Assembly (NCBI GenBank): GCA_018389105.1
Contig: JACATO010000921.1
Location: 1 to 64,000 of the forward strand
DNA from: Nautilus pompilius
Lineage: Eukaryota; Mollusca; Cephalopoda; Nautilida; Nautilidae
Direction: 5' to 3'
DNA length: 64,000 nucleotides
The position numbers and the translations under genes were made by a program. Positions 12,010-25,489 of the stretch are shown piece by piece. The notes beneath the pieces were generated by a model that worked only from the letters and a program-made list of their open reading frames with translations, was not told the origin of the DNA and did no database searches. Numbering within the stretch: position 1 is the first letter of the stretch; every line of letters starts with the position of its first letter.

Positions 12010-15000
12010 CAGACATTTTATTTTAAAAACAAACTGAATGAGCATTAAGTTTGTGCTATTGATAGATTTCTAAACATTCTACATGGTGTACACTTAAGTT
12101 TATCTTCAACATATGAGCTATCTTATTGGTAAAATTTATGTTTTTTTATTGCGGTGAAAGGCAAAGCTGATTTTAGTTCAAGATCACTCTTGTTCACAAG
12201 AGATCAAAACTTTCTGTTGAGTGCTTTTTGATGACCTTCCAGGCCAACTGTTACAGAATTGAAATCTGTGGTAACTTTGTTGTTGAATGTGTTTTGTAAA
12301 ATCTTAACCTTTAAACTTGGACTTTGTTGACTTTAATGGCCAGAATCTGGTACTCTTTGATCCTGCCTTTGAAAGTGAGGTATCAATATTATAATTTCCA
12401 ACTGATCGCTTGCCTATTTTCAATGAGTGCAGTGAACTAACTGTTGTCTATAAAGCTTTGAAATGCGGTGCTAGCTGGCCTCAAAACGGTCTTAAAATCC
12501 AACATGCGTTAGTGAAAAGTTGTCCAGATTGTATTCAAATTATTTATATCACATTATATTTAGTGAATATCTACACGTAGGTATTGACATTCTTTTATTT
12601 TAATCAAGATTAAGGAAATTAAGTAAATTCTGTAATGAAGATGAATTACTGCACTTGCATTAACCTAACAGAGCAGCAGTTGTTTTTTTGAAATCACAGA
12701 AAAATCTAAAGAGATGAATGATACTCCTTAGACTGCTATTATTTCTCTCGTGATATTGACGTTATTCATTAAGGTTTGTATAGTACAAGGCAATGAACAA
12801 TAATCATTAGTAAATATTAATTTCTCCTACAGTTTATATTACTAGTTAATTAGTGAAGACAGCAGCGAAGAATTACAGAATAGCAGAAAACATAATGGAA
12901 AAAAATTATACAACTATTTTTATCCTGTTTGCGGAAAACCATAATAATTTACAAATGTTAATATCTCATGATAGGCATGAGGGTATTTGAATATTTCAAC
13001 ATTTTTTTTTAAATTTCAGGATTATAAGTGTTTGTTTGTATTTGTATACTTTTAATTAATTAGAATACTTAAATTTATTTGTAATAACTATTTCACATTC
13101 TATTTGGATGCAATTTAATAGTGGGTAAGTATCTACATTTCCACCTTTTCTACTCTGTTCACCATTAAATATGTAAGGTATTATAAGATTTTCAAATGAT
13201 AAGCAGCATTTCCTTCAAAATATTTCTCAAATTATAGCATTATTTTCATTTAAAAATGCATCCTAAAGGTATGATCTTTTGAATATATGTAGGATATATT
13301 AACAATAATATGTAATGAATTTAAGGGCAGCTCATCCATTCCATCACAACAGTTGCAAATAAAATTTGTTGCTATTAGTTTGATAAAAATGTTACTCTAA
13401 TAAATACAGTGTTTCTTTCAACCTCTGAAATTTATATAGATAAACTCAGTTTACCTGAAAGAGATATGCAGAAAAACGACAAACTGTTTTTAAAAAATGT
13501 GGAATAATAGATCTAGAATATGTCACAACAATCATTCTGTTGCTAAAACAGAAAAAAAAAATTAGATTACAATATATTTACAATAATTACTATATAATTA
13601 ATCATTTCTATGATCTGGTTTCAAATAATTATTATATCTAAATAATTTAATGTAATAAATAATGAAAAATTTTGTCACAACAATTCAGAAAAGGTATACG
13701 TCACATTACAAGTTCATAAATGTTTCCATCCATATAATGACACTCATAACGTTAAAGTGTTAAGAAGGATATCAATTACATCACATGAAGATGAGCTTCA
13801 TTTTTTGTTTGTTCTAAAACGGGAGTTTGTTTCATGCAAGGGCAACAGGACTCATTTTTTTGCAAGGCAATGGGAATAAAGTTACTCCTGGTGTAGACCT
13901 GATGTATGTTTAATTTAGGAATTTACAGCTGCTATAATTCTTATAATTAAAATTGAAGTATTATTAAATATTAATCTTTTTTCTACACATTCCTCTATGG
14001 AATTAAGGTACAAAATATCTTTTCCTAAATTTATCTTTGCTTGAAACATCCACAAAATGTCAGGATACATAGAACAAAACATTTAATACAATCTATGCCC
14101 CTTACACTGACAGAAACAAGATGGGCATATCACTGTATAAAAGAGATTCATCAACAAAATTAATTGTTTTAGTATCTGTCTTTAATTAAAGATCAAGTTA
14201 TTTCCAAGATATCTTTTATTATATATAGTTTTTTATTTAACAACATATTTCAACATTAAAACAGGGTTATATATATTTTATTTTCTATCTTGATCCATTA
14301 TACAGTGAATGACTATCTAGCATGATTTTATTTTATCCTCTCCATTCACGGGAACATTAAGCTTTTTATTACGTATTTACTGTTTCTTTGAATATTTGGT
14401 CAGCAATTTTTTATATATTCCTTGAAATCTCGTATTGCTTTATATTTACAAAGTATCCTGAAAACATCAACCGTATTTCATAAATTTATTATATACTTTT
14501 ATCAGGAAGGAATGACAAATACTTCTCTCATTTAGCTCATATATTTCAATTCTAACATGGTTTTGATTGGCGCAGAAAAGCTAATAATGTTAAATATTTC
14601 CACTAATAAGTGTAACAACACCCTCTTTTTATGCTTAGATGCAATATGACTTTAATAATCATTATAGAAGAAACAACATTTCTGCTCAAAAATTAGACCA
14701 ATATCAGATGTATTACCAGAAAAATCTGAAATGTAATCAAATCTATATTTATGATGTGCTTGATCTAACTCAATTAAATAATTTTTTTTATAAAATAATA
14801 TATATTTTTTACTAATATGTGGACAACATCTTTATTTTTATCTCCTAAGAACAGTCTGTGGTAAATAAAACTGGTAGAAGAAACGAAAATAAAATTTCAA
14901 AATCTGGTATGGAATCACTTTGGAAATGTTGCAGACAAAATAATAATACTTTTGGATAAATAGACTATATTGAGAGCATTTCGTGTTCGAATGATGGAAC

Positions 15001-18000
15001 TGATTGTTCATGTGTTAGTGAAATAAATTCAAATGTTGTATAATATTACGTTTTAATGTTGTGATTTATCGGAGAGTTAAAATTTCTTTTTGATCACGAA
15101 GCATAAACATTTATTTAAATGAATGATACATTATTTTCGTTATTATTTATGTAAAATGGTTTCTTTATTTTGAATTTATATGAACAAATGCGCAATGAAC
15201 TCTTTTTATCATGTTTTGCATGACGCATAGAAAAGCTATGAAATGAAATGGTAACAGCTTTCCTATTTTTTTAAGATGAACCATTAATTGTTATGAGAAA
15301 AAAACATTAGAGAAAGTAAAACCAGTGTATTTATTTATTTATTTATTTATGTAGATACTTTATACTATTTCTAAGATCAAACAGTGAAGAACGATTTTTA
15401 AATATTTCATTTCAAAGTAACTTGTTTTCTTCTATGAGTAGAAGAGCGCTACTAATATACATATAACAAATTCGTTTAATTTCAATGATTAGTTTTATCA
15501 AAATGTTTTACTTTCACATTAGTGACAAATTAAAAAACATAAAATTAAACAATTTATTCTATTAGATTAGTTCTTGGCAGAATTTGTTACTAAGTGAAAA
15601 CATTGGAAAACTATAAAACATTGGAGAAGATTAGAAATTAAAAAAAAAACTAACACTGAATAGATTTTCAATATTTTTTTTACTGAATTTGTTATATTTG
15701 TTTTAAGCATTAAGAATTTTAAAGATAAATTTTGCTGGATCAATTTCTGCCAACCTTTGATGGCTTCAATCATGTTGACTGTAATACGATAAAATTAACT
15801 TTTCTCTAAGTGTGCACAAGTTAACCAATGAGGCACTCATATATTGCATACAAAATCGAAACTCAAAAAAAGACCCATACATTTTAAATTTTATATCAAT
15901 ATATATGTCACTTTTCATTCTATAAATAAACCATTACTAATGTTAAAAATCATTTGATTAAAATCAGTTTATACCAAATGTGCTACAATTTCTTTAACAA
16001 TTTTTTTTAAAAAGCTAAACAACAATATTTTGATCGATATTTAATTGTATAATTTGATAACCAGTAATATTAAAATTTTTTGGTTAAATTATCACAATCC
16101 CAACCTTTTATTGCTATTTAGAACATATATTTAGCTGAATCGTAAAATCACATATCTACTATTCCTGGAGAAAATGCTTGAAATATATGTGGTGTTATAT
16201 ACATTCCAGTTAGATTTTTAATAATGAGGTTAACTTAAGTAAAGACATGAAGAGGTAATTATTAATACATGTTTACAATAAAGCTTGATAGACAGTGTTT
16301 CATCTACTTGTTTAAGAATGTATATTCATCTTTATTTATCAACCTGTATAATCATACATCAGTTTGTATATTATTATCACTATGTATAAAAACATTCTCT
16401 TAAACTTAATTATCATTTTATCGCAATATTTCTGTTTTTGTAAACGAGCATTGACAACAGGGTTTACATAGCTTAAATTGATAGTAATTGAAAAGATTTG
16501 CTATATTTTTATAAAATAATAATTAAATTTATTTTCAAATACTTCATATAACCTGACATTGATGGCAGCATTTAAACTGTAAATTACTACATTTATTGCT
16601 CAATTTTTTTTGAAATTTTGTTTATATCTTCTCACTATTATCTATTCATGAAAGTTAGTTTGACTCTATGAAACAAAATATTTTAAGATTCTTGCTGAAA
16701 TTTCCTCCATTGATTTTTGTATTATTATTTATTTACACAACGGTTTAATATACAACAAATTTTAATTATATATATTTTTCCAATTTGATTCTAATTCTGA
16801 CATACATGTCGAATTTCCAATCGAAGATATAACGTGTTCCATTTATGTTTCTTTCTATATTTTGACTGATTCATTTTGACTATCGTAATATTAAGTTTCT
16901 GTTTTTCTGTTTGTTGATGTTTAATAAATATATAAATGTGCAATTTAAACGAATGCAATTAGTTTAACATTTCATGACATCTTAAGAGAAATTATATCTT
17001 TCTCAACTATAGCGTAAGAAGTAAAAGCCTTTTCCCTCCGGTATCGTAGAGTTTTTCGCAAAAATATACTCAAATTATGTTTTATAAACATGTGCATGTA
17101 GGTAGTGGCATTAGAAGAAGAATGTGATTACTTTGTTTTTACCTAAAGGCAGCAGTTGTTCTATGAACCACAAAGAAAGTTTAAAGCTGGCAAATGCTAC
17201 TCTTTTAGAAATATTGCTTGTGGTAAAACATCATTCGGAAGTTTAATATTGTTGGGTTTACAGGCTTCCTTAATAACTGGCACTAAATAATATCCTCTTG
17301 TGAATATTTGTTTTTACCTACATTTTATAGAATATAATTTAAATTACTATCTAATTAGAAAATACAACTCCTAACAATTTCAAATTAGCATTATACCTAG
17401 GGGCCGTGTATCATTTATCATGATAATCAGAATATATTTGATTATTTCAGTATTTTTTAAAACAGTAAGACAGGATTGTAAGAGCTTTTTATCAATTGCA
17501 TACTATTCATTTAATTGAATACGAAAGCTAACCAAACTGTACTAATTATACTTTATTATAACTGGATGAAATTTATAGTGAGGTAAGTACCTGCCATTTG
17601 TCATTTCTCCTCTCGGTGTATTCACCATTGAACTAGATTTTTTCTAATAAATGTTTACGCTTTACTAACGTTTTACAGAAAATGTTATTGAAATTGTTAC
17701 ATTAATCTTGTGCTGATAAAATACCTATTTTGTTTGAATGTTGTTCATTAAGTTAATGTTGGAATGAAAATGGCTGGAATGTGTTTCCATCTATTAATAA
17801 CCTGGTAAAAACAAATATTTTTCTGCTCTGAACACAACAGTTAAACATTAATTTCAGCAGTTTTAACGGATATTATTTTAGAATATTTTATACCAATTCT
17901 GACATTCATGTTAAGTCTCTACTTATTTTCAATAGAAGAAGGAATAGTTTTCATTTATATCTTTTTTATATTTCTAATATATTCCTCATACTGTTTAATC

Positions 18001-21000
18001 TATTTTTCGTCGAAGTTTAACAAATGGATAAATTGGTTTATATGTCTATGAATAGTTACTTTAGAATTTAATTACTTTAATTGGAAATTATATCATACTT
18101 TACCGAATAAAATCTTCAGACGAAAAAATGTTTTCCTTCAGTGTTAACTAGAATTTTCTAAAAAAAATTTCAAAACATTTGCCTTTCATTATATTTCATG
18201 TTGTACATATGTACTGAAACTCACAGATGTCAAGCAAGATGAAAGAAATAAACAAAATAATATTAAGAAGATGAGCATAATTACTCTGTTTGCACTTCAC
18301 CCAACAAAGTATTTATCATTTATGTACTACAACCAAATTTTGAACTAGAATTGTGTAAGCTATAGAGAAACTATGTCAATAGTTGGAAGACCTAATAATG
18401 GCAAAATTTTACATCACATGAGAGTCATTAACGCATTTAATTATTACAACAAATTTTTGAAAATTTAATGTCATTTCTAAAAACATTATTAAAATAATAA
18501 TTTCCATATATATTAGTTATTTACGAGATGTTTGCTTTCCTTAATAATACATTCTACAATTTGAACAATTTATAGTAAAAGTGAATAATCTAGCTTTGAA
18601 TATTATTAGTATGCATTTCTAAAGTATATATTCATGAGTATCATTTACATGATTAGAGTCAGTACTTTAATCATATTAGAAAATATATATATACTGGTTT
18701 TATCAATTGAATAAATCATCAGGATTTAAACAAAATAATAACTTTCTCTATATTATTTAAGAAAATCTTTCAATAGCTCCATTATTTAAAAAAACTATCA
18801 TTTAATAAAAACAATCATCCTTTATTTCTATATTTTCTCAGCGATGGCCACAATTTTTGCATTTCCTTATATAGTACAATGAGAAAATAATGCTTCACTT
18901 TATGCTTAAGCTTTCTATACCCATTAATAATTTCTAAATATTATCCTTTTAAATACTTAGATTTATGTGTCACAATTTTATAATTTTTAGAGTATTTTCC
19001 AAATCATGCATTTACATGTTACTTTTATGCAAGAATACGTAAATGTAATATTATGCTTTTTCTGCAAATTCAGTTGGAGTTCAGTAGACAGAAATAAATA
19101 ATGTCCTGATGCTGTGTAACTTGTGACTGTGATAGCAGATGAGATTTGCATATACTCTAGGTAGCTATTTATACCAATATAATTATCATGAAATTTATTT
19201 TGGATTCTAATACGATTCCTGGCATTTCTATCAAAACAACATTCTTTCCAAATGATAAAAATGCTTTCTGCTTTTATGCATATATCTGATTCATTTTAAA
19301 ACATGAACACTACAATGTTTAATATCTGATTGCCAAAATTCATAGAGAATGCTATATTTTTAAGGAAAATTCCTGACAACGCATGTTCTTATTAGCTGAT
19401 GTTATAATTATATAAACACTAAAAACCTTTTCACTGATTGAAACTGAAGATTTCTATCAAACGTTCTCAAAATGTTTACGTAGTATTTAATTATATTAAG
19501 GTTTTCAGGTATGTAATGTTACTGATGAATGATATACAAACTATAGGACATTAACAAAATTATCAATAGGTGATGAGAAATATTATTCTCTTGATTTACT
19601 TTCCAAATTAATTGTTTGATCGTACAACAATAACGGCATTTTACTCGTGTCACCATGCTCCTCAATAAATCTGTTTTATTTTAAAATTTTCTGAGATGTA
19701 GTTATCTGTGTAGCAGCAATATGAAGAAAATGCAGCTATGGAGAGAAGGAAAACAAGATTTCTCATCATACAGCAGATTTTAATAACGATGTTTTCTTTC
19801 ATAAAATGGAATGTTTTAATGCCTAGTGCATGTTAATTGGTACATCTATGAAACCTCGAAGGTTCAGCCGGAAGTAGATTTTAGATAATGAAGTAATGAT
19901 GTGGAGACTTCCTATTACTGTCTGTGAGCAATTATTTCGTAAATATGAATATTACCTTAACTTTTATATATACATATTTGTAACAAAATGATTGTTACCA
20001 TTTTATTTTTCTAAATTACTGATGATAAGTCTGCACATGGTGAATGTTTTACATTCTAGTGAAGAAAACAAACTCAAAATACATGACTAATTAAGTCACA
20101 CTAATTGGCATGTATTACATAAAATTAGTGACTTAAATGATTTCGATCATTTTTCATTTTTAAAAATTAAAGAACACATACACAATTATATAATTTATAT
20201 TAATCAAAACAAAATTATCCCTTTATACCTTAATATGTTACAATTCTGTATGTGGAATAATTTATAGAGTGATTCAATTTTAATCATTTTGTTCACAGTT
20301 AAATTTTTGCAATTTTGAAAAAAAAATGACTATTTCCATATTAAATTGAGATTGTAGGCTTGTAGCATGACATATATGGTTGATAAATAGGGATTATAAA
20401 ATTAGTTACATATCAGATATAATGAAAATTATCTAGTCATCTCAGCACCTGTTTTTCATTAAATCCAACACTGTTAGGTTAATTTTGTAATTGCTTAAAT
20501 TATATTCAACAACATTGCTTCAATTCAATATCAAATAACTTCTAATACACCTTTTATTAATTTTTTTCTGTGATCCTTAATTTATACTAACAGTGTTTTT
20601 ACTCTCTGTTTGCTATAAGCATTTTGAGCATCTTACTAATTCTTGAGTATTTATCAATGATGTTTGGCATGATTACAATTAATACTGCACAATTTTAGAA
20701 AAATCATTAACTCAATTTAGCAAAAAACCAGCTTGAATTTAAACATGAATGTGTACTATTGTGCCTTGATGAATTTCAAAAATTGATTTCTTTGTATATT
20801 ATCCATGAAATATCAACAAATATTATTCATCGTCATACCAACTCAATGTGTTAAAAAAAGTAGAAATATTTATATCTTTTGTTGTTATGATGTCTTTTCA
20901 GAATAAATAAAGAACAGACCATTTTGAAATGATTTTGGACACATGACCGGATGGTTGTTACTATTCTGCATTAATATATAATCAGTATCAATTTGATGTA

Positions 21001-22566
21001 TCTTAGATTTCTCATTAAACAATCTAAAGGATATATTTAAATATAAATGACCAATTTCATTTTGATCTTAATGATCTTTTCTATGAAACAGGTCAGCGGT
21101 AAATATTTATTATTCATTTTTATGTCTGTATTTCCAATTGATTGCTGAATAAACCTTCAAAGCATGAGTATTTGTTTCTTCTTATGTATTTCAGTATATT
21201 AGACAAATTTGTTGATACTGAAGCACTCTTATAATAAATGAACTTGATATACCTTGGAACTCATTCTAGACCACATTTTATTTCCTTAATTATCATTCAT
21301 GGTTTTGTTTATCTTACCCAGATGAGGAAGTTCTACTTTTATTGAATTGATAAATTTAGAACAAAAGATGAATGTAAAAAAAAAAAAAATTAAATAATAC
21401 AATTCAGAAGAATTAATCATAAAATTGATGTAACCACTGAGTTGTAAAGGCCTGCTCTTTGGAATTGCTCTCCTTTTCATGAACGAGGTAAAGATCGTTA
21501 CTTTCAACAAACCATACGATCTTGTTATTGATAATTTAGAAAATTGTTTGTATTGCACAACTAAATAGTTTAACCAAAGAAATATTTGTATCAAATTTAT
21601 GTACATACTCGTAAATGTGTCACATCTCACCTGCATGAAGTAAAAACTAGTTAAAAGAACAAATTTTCAAGGAAGATCTCAGAGTTATTCGAAACATTAT
21701 CAGTTCTCTGACGGCGTTTCCATAAGAGAATGCTGAAGCAGCTTGTTGAGAAGCATTAGTTTCTTTTTGATAATTTAATTTTAATCAACCATTCTTCCAC
21801 TAAAGACACAGATGTACCAAGTTTATTTATTAATGTTTGTGTGATCTGATCAATATATTTCCTAACTTCTGTAAATTGTACAGCATAAGGGACACTCCAA
21901 ACAAATGTTTTTGACAACATTAATAAAATATTCATGCTAAAGAGAACAAATGTAATTAACGTTTGCACCAGGTTATTATTTGCCAGCTGAAAAATGCGAT
22001 TTTGGGCCGACAACTACATAAAATTTGTACCCCATTTCTGTACTTGCACATAGTGCAATTTTAGGTTTAGACATTTTTATATTTTATTTATATTTTAGAA
22101 AAACTGATTTTCTGCACAGAATTATTCTGTTCATGCATCTATGCAGGGCAATTTATGGTCAGTGGCAAGATGATAGAAGAAACCAAATTATGGCATTTTG
22201 GAGCATTAGCCATTTAGGTATAAATGTTTAAGAGATACACAATATTAAAATAAATAATAGATGTTTTGTTTTGCTTAAGTTTATACAACATCTTGAATTC
22301 TTCATTGGTTAACTTCTATAGCGTTAACATATTCCATTGGTAATCAGTAATAGTAAGTGTTCAGTATCTTTATGATTAATACATGAAAAAGTAACTTGAA
22401 AAAATAAATATATATATAAACAATATTTGATGTTATCTATACACATATTTTTTGGTTTGTTATTGGCAAGGAAAAATAGAAAATGGTTTGAAAGTAGATA
22501 TTTGTATTGTATATCAATCAGCGGTTGCTACTGCTGACTACAGCATGAAGGTGTATCTAAATGAGT
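12010..22566. repeat. 10.6-kb duplicated segment, copy 1
   Basis: This segment is repeated in the same orientation at 44137-54805. Identity is graded over the first ~200 bases, then nearly complete to about 17560. It drops clearly between about 17560 and 19370, with many substitutions and a ~230-base indel, and becomes nearly complete again from 19370 to 22566. Inside are old copies of the M landmarks: donor-like GTAAGT at 13125-13130 and 17583-17588, a broken donor near 14305, and the GAAATGAAATGGTAAC block near 15240. Apart from a possible minus-strand exon at 21756-21986 I see no gene. Confidence 0.92.
21756..21986 (-). CDS. Possible terminal exon, hydrophobic protein (copy 1)
   Basis: On the minus strand, TTTTTCAG at 21987-21994 looks like a 3' splice site. 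It is followed by an open frame of about 76 codons to a TAA at 21756-21758. The frame starts LANNNLVQTL, has a hydrophobic stretch around TFVLFSMNILLMLS that could span a membrane, then SVPYAVQFTEVRKYIDQ and a basic end KIKLSKRN. An in-frame upstream extension exists but has no ATG. The product is not recognised. An identical reading frame lies at 54006-54236, and a decayed homologue at 59556-59756 keeps an AG at the splice position but has indels. No upstream exons were found. Chance openness is possible, and the perfect match between the two copies may only reflect recent duplication. Confidence 0.25.
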   Translation of the reverse strand: MANNNLVQTLITFVLFSMNILLMLSKTFVWSVPYAVQFTEVRKYIDQITQTLINKLGTSVSLVEEWLIKIKLSKRN

Positions 22567-24151
22567 AACTAATTAGTGATTTTTCCAAATGAAGTGTGCT
22601 ACGGAACAAATATTATTTTTACATAAAATATATTGAAATGTCTTTTTTAAAATTGAAAAAATAAATATTGGCAAATAGTTTAAAATTAAATATAAAGAAG
22701 GACATGGAATAATTAATAAATTTATTTAGATTTATATTTACAAAAATGTTGAAACACAATTTGTCATTTAACCCTATTGCTTTTGAAAATAATGACCATT
22801 TTATGCTCATTTTCTTAAGAATATTTATTTCATTCTTTAATAGAAGAGGAAAGAGACAATATTTATTTATTTGAAAGGTTGACCTACAATCAAAACAGTT
22901 AGAAAATAATTTGGAAACCAATATCCTTCTGCATTCATTAGATTCCAAGCAAAAACAAATTTAGTTGCTTTAGTAAAATACATCAAATAATTTTAAAAGT
23001 TACATTAAAGAAGAATAGGGAAAATTGTTTGAAATATTTAAAACTAATATTCGAAAAAAATATTGTATTTTGAAAAATGTAAATACCATAAAACAAAACA
23101 GAAAAGCCAATAATCTTACTGATATTTGTAATATTAAAATTTTACTGACCAACATCACTAATTAAATGAAACGTTAATTGCTTGTAATTTAATATTATAA
23201 TCCAAATTTCATTTAGGAACCATGTCTGAAAATTTAAAAAAGCATATTTGATAAATTTAATATGATTAATATTTATCAGAAAATGATAAATCAATAGTTC
23301 CCCAAAAAATTTATTCAAACAATTTCATGAATGGGTTTCAAGAAATGCAGCTTTAATTGTGGAACATTTTATTCAGAATTTGGACAATTAAACACTTACC
23401 TATTACGATCCTTTAATAACTAACATCATTTGTTAACTCATCTATTAGAATATTTTAATGTTGAAAACTTAATTATCCTTCTGAACAATTCTAAATTAAT
23501 CTTCGAATATAATTACCCATATTTCTATGTCAGATTTATTGGTTGCGGAAATACATTTTCTCTCCACCTTCAATATTTCATGATTATTTGAATCAACTCT
23601 TTATTACAAATAATCAGGTAAACGATGATATTTTCATTATGAAAACTGGAAATAATGTTTAAACAAAACCTTTCTAAATTGTATTTCTGTAGGATTAATA
23701 TTTTACTGGAAAAATAATATTAAATGAAATAAATGTTTCTTAATAATATCCTGTAATTAATATTAAAATATAATAATAGAATAACATGTGGAAGCTACTT
23801 CAGAATAAGAAACAAATATTTAAAGAAATATTCGAAATACATAAAACAAAATATTCTGCAGCTAAATTTAATTTAGTAAATGATATTAATTTTATGAATG
23901 TTCACCAAGTTTTTCTCATTTTTACGACTATACTTCAAGCTGTGATTGCTAAATAAACAAACTTCGAAATCTTACCTGCCAGGCAATAACCGAGACCTAA
24001 GCCGACTTTTGAAACTGTATTAAAATATCTTAACTATAGAAAGCTGTAAATCGGAATCGATAACACATATCTGAATTTGCTGCATAGGTAGCAAAATCAT
24101 CTGGAAGTTGAGAAAATGTTAATTTTGTAAATTTATGCAGCATTTTAGAGA
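22567..24151. repeat. S repeat block 1, ~1.65-kb monomer
   Basis: No gene is visible. Landmarks recur elsewhere in the same order: GGACATGGAAT near 22700 (compare 55724 and, more weakly, 25690 and 63940), CAATCAAAACAGTTAGAAAA near 22890 (55907), GGTTGCGGAAATACA near 23540 (55014, 61563), and ATTGCTAAATAAACA near 23946 (63517). After removing the inserted elements, the spacing from 22720 to 25700 and from 60750 to 63950 is about 1.65 kb in each case, so this is a tandem repeat distinct from M. Confidence 0.8.
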
Positions 24152-24350
24152 TTACACTGGTCAACACAATTTTTCCTGACTTATATCTGAGACTTGTTTC
24201 TGACTGATTTGGGGCTGCTGAACTCAAATATCACATTCGTTATTGCCTACCACATCAAGTTTTTGCACTACAGTATGTATACCCCCATTTTTTATCAATT
24301 GCCATAGAAAAGTACCCGATTACAATGATTTCCACAATCACCTCAATCCT

Positions 24351-24578
24351 ATTCTTATCATTTTATTTAGAATACCATCCAAAAAAACAATATCATGAAT
24401 CAATTTTGAGATTAACAAATACATTGGTTAACTATGACATATTGGGTCAAAATATTGAAATAGAAAAATATAAATCAATGCTAGAATTGAATGAATTTTA
24501 GTCAAAAATGGGCACAAACTAATCCAGAATATTCTTATCATTTCATTTAGAATACCGTACAAACAAAACAATGACAGA
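24351..24578. repeat. Internal direct repeat of the CACTGG element
   Basis: About 45 bases beginning ATTCTTATCATTT (24351) recur at 24531 with several changes, 180 bases apart. They lie between the left inverted repeat and the 3' end of the broken gene. Subterminal repeats of this kind are common in DNA transposons and may bind transposase. Confidence 0.7.
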
Positions 24579-24642
24579 CATGGGTTTATTTACATTAACT
24601 GATATCAGTAAATGACACATTCTTCCTTCATGGATTAAATTT

Positions 24643-25400
24643 TCATTTGTAGACTTTTCTGGAATGCGTCATTTCCAGACAGTCTCTTTTAATACTCAAA
24701 CAGTAGTCAGTTATCATGTGAGTATCCTCCCTTCCTTGGTATCACTCCTTCTTAGCTTGCATATCTTGATGGATCCTTTCACCTTGCTCATCACTTATGC
24801 CACCTAGATTTTCAGGATATTTATCAAGATGACTGTTGAGGAAATGAACCTTTATTTATGCTCATGTTGAAACCCAGACGATGAAAATTCTTAAGCAATG
24901 TTTGAATAAGATCTTTGAAATTTTCAACTTTTTTGTTTTCCAGGAAATTGTTCACAACAGCCACAAAATAATTCCATGCTCTTTTCTCCATATCATTCAT
25001 GGAGCTTGTGAAATGTTGATCTCTCATCAGTTTTCTGATTTGTGGTCCATCAAACACACCAGCTTTTATTTTTTCATAATTGAGGCTAGGAAATGTTGTG
25101 CCTATGTACTTGAAACAGTCACTTTCTATGGTCAGAGCTTTAACATACTGCTTCGTTAGACCCAGTTTGATGTGGAGAGGAGGAAAGATGATTTTTACCT
25201 GATCTACTAGTGGTTGGTTTTTGATATTTGGTTCCCCGACATTTAAGCATGTTCTCACCAGCCAGTTCTTCTAAGTCCAATGCTTGTCCTTAGTTCTACT
25301 ATCCCATAGGCACAAGAAACATGGTTATTTTGTGTATCCTCCTTGTTAACTATTTTAAGATCCTGTAGAACAAAAACTTGAACAAATGCAAAATGCCGTA
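24643..25400 (-). pseudogene. Broken transposon-borne gene, CFLCLWDSR family
   Basis: Read on the minus strand from about 25400, this is the C-terminal half of a multicopy animal protein family that I recognise by motif but whose function I do not know. In order: DLKIVN; GGYTK, a stop, then CFLCLWDSRTKDKHW; after a frameshift, the open stretch 25258-24824 with PLVDQVKIIFPPLHIKLGL, YEKIKAGVFDGPQIRKLMRD and NFHRLGFNMSI; after another frameshift, HLDKYPENLGGISDEQGER; and finally DYCLSIKRDCLE with a TGA at 24643-24645. The block expected between DLKIVN and GGYTK is deleted, and the N-terminal part is absent. It lies entirely inside the CACTGG-ended element, so it is most simply a remnant of that element's own protein. 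Confidence 0.8.
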
Positions 25401-25489
25401 GAACAAAAACTTGTAGGCAAACACTGATTTTATTTTTGAAATCAGTACCCCAAAATTAGTTAAAAACAAGAAAATGTTGGCCAGTGTTA

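Larger units (their letters stand above)
24155..25486. mobile_element. DNA transposon with CACTGG ends and TTA duplication
   Basis: The element is 1332 bp. The left end begins CACTGGTCAACA; the right end, read inward on the minus strand, begins CACTGGCCAACA. After a diverged stretch the inverted repeats match again over CTGATTTGGGG and CTAATTTTGGGG, giving imperfect terminal repeats of about 75 bp. It is flanked by TTA at 24152-24154 and 25487-25489. The paralogous S repeat at 63715-63740 reads directly through ATTCATTATTATTGTTGAAA, an empty site that confirms both boundaries. The element carries only the C-terminal part of a longer gene, so it is a non-autonomous derivative. CACTG-type ends and a 3-bp duplication recall the CACTA/EnSpm group, but TTA is also typical of PIF/Harbinger; I leave the superfamily open. 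Confidence 0.85.

Noticed and set aside
15328-15352. (TTTA)n run, also at 47455-47480
   Set aside because: It is a simple repeat shared by both duplicates with no distinctive feature.
15567-15773. Minus-strand 68-codon frame, with a similar one at 47694-47879
   Set aside because: The copies differ by frame-changing indels although the DNA is nearly identical, so selection on a protein is unlikely.
22025-22231. 68-codon plus-strand frame, identical at 54275-54481
   Set aside because: Its conservation is explained by the recent duplication. The older copy near 59790-60000 does not keep the frame, and no motif is recognisable.
24881-25159. 92-codon plus-strand frame
   Set aside because: It is antisense to the CFLCLWDSR-family pseudogene.
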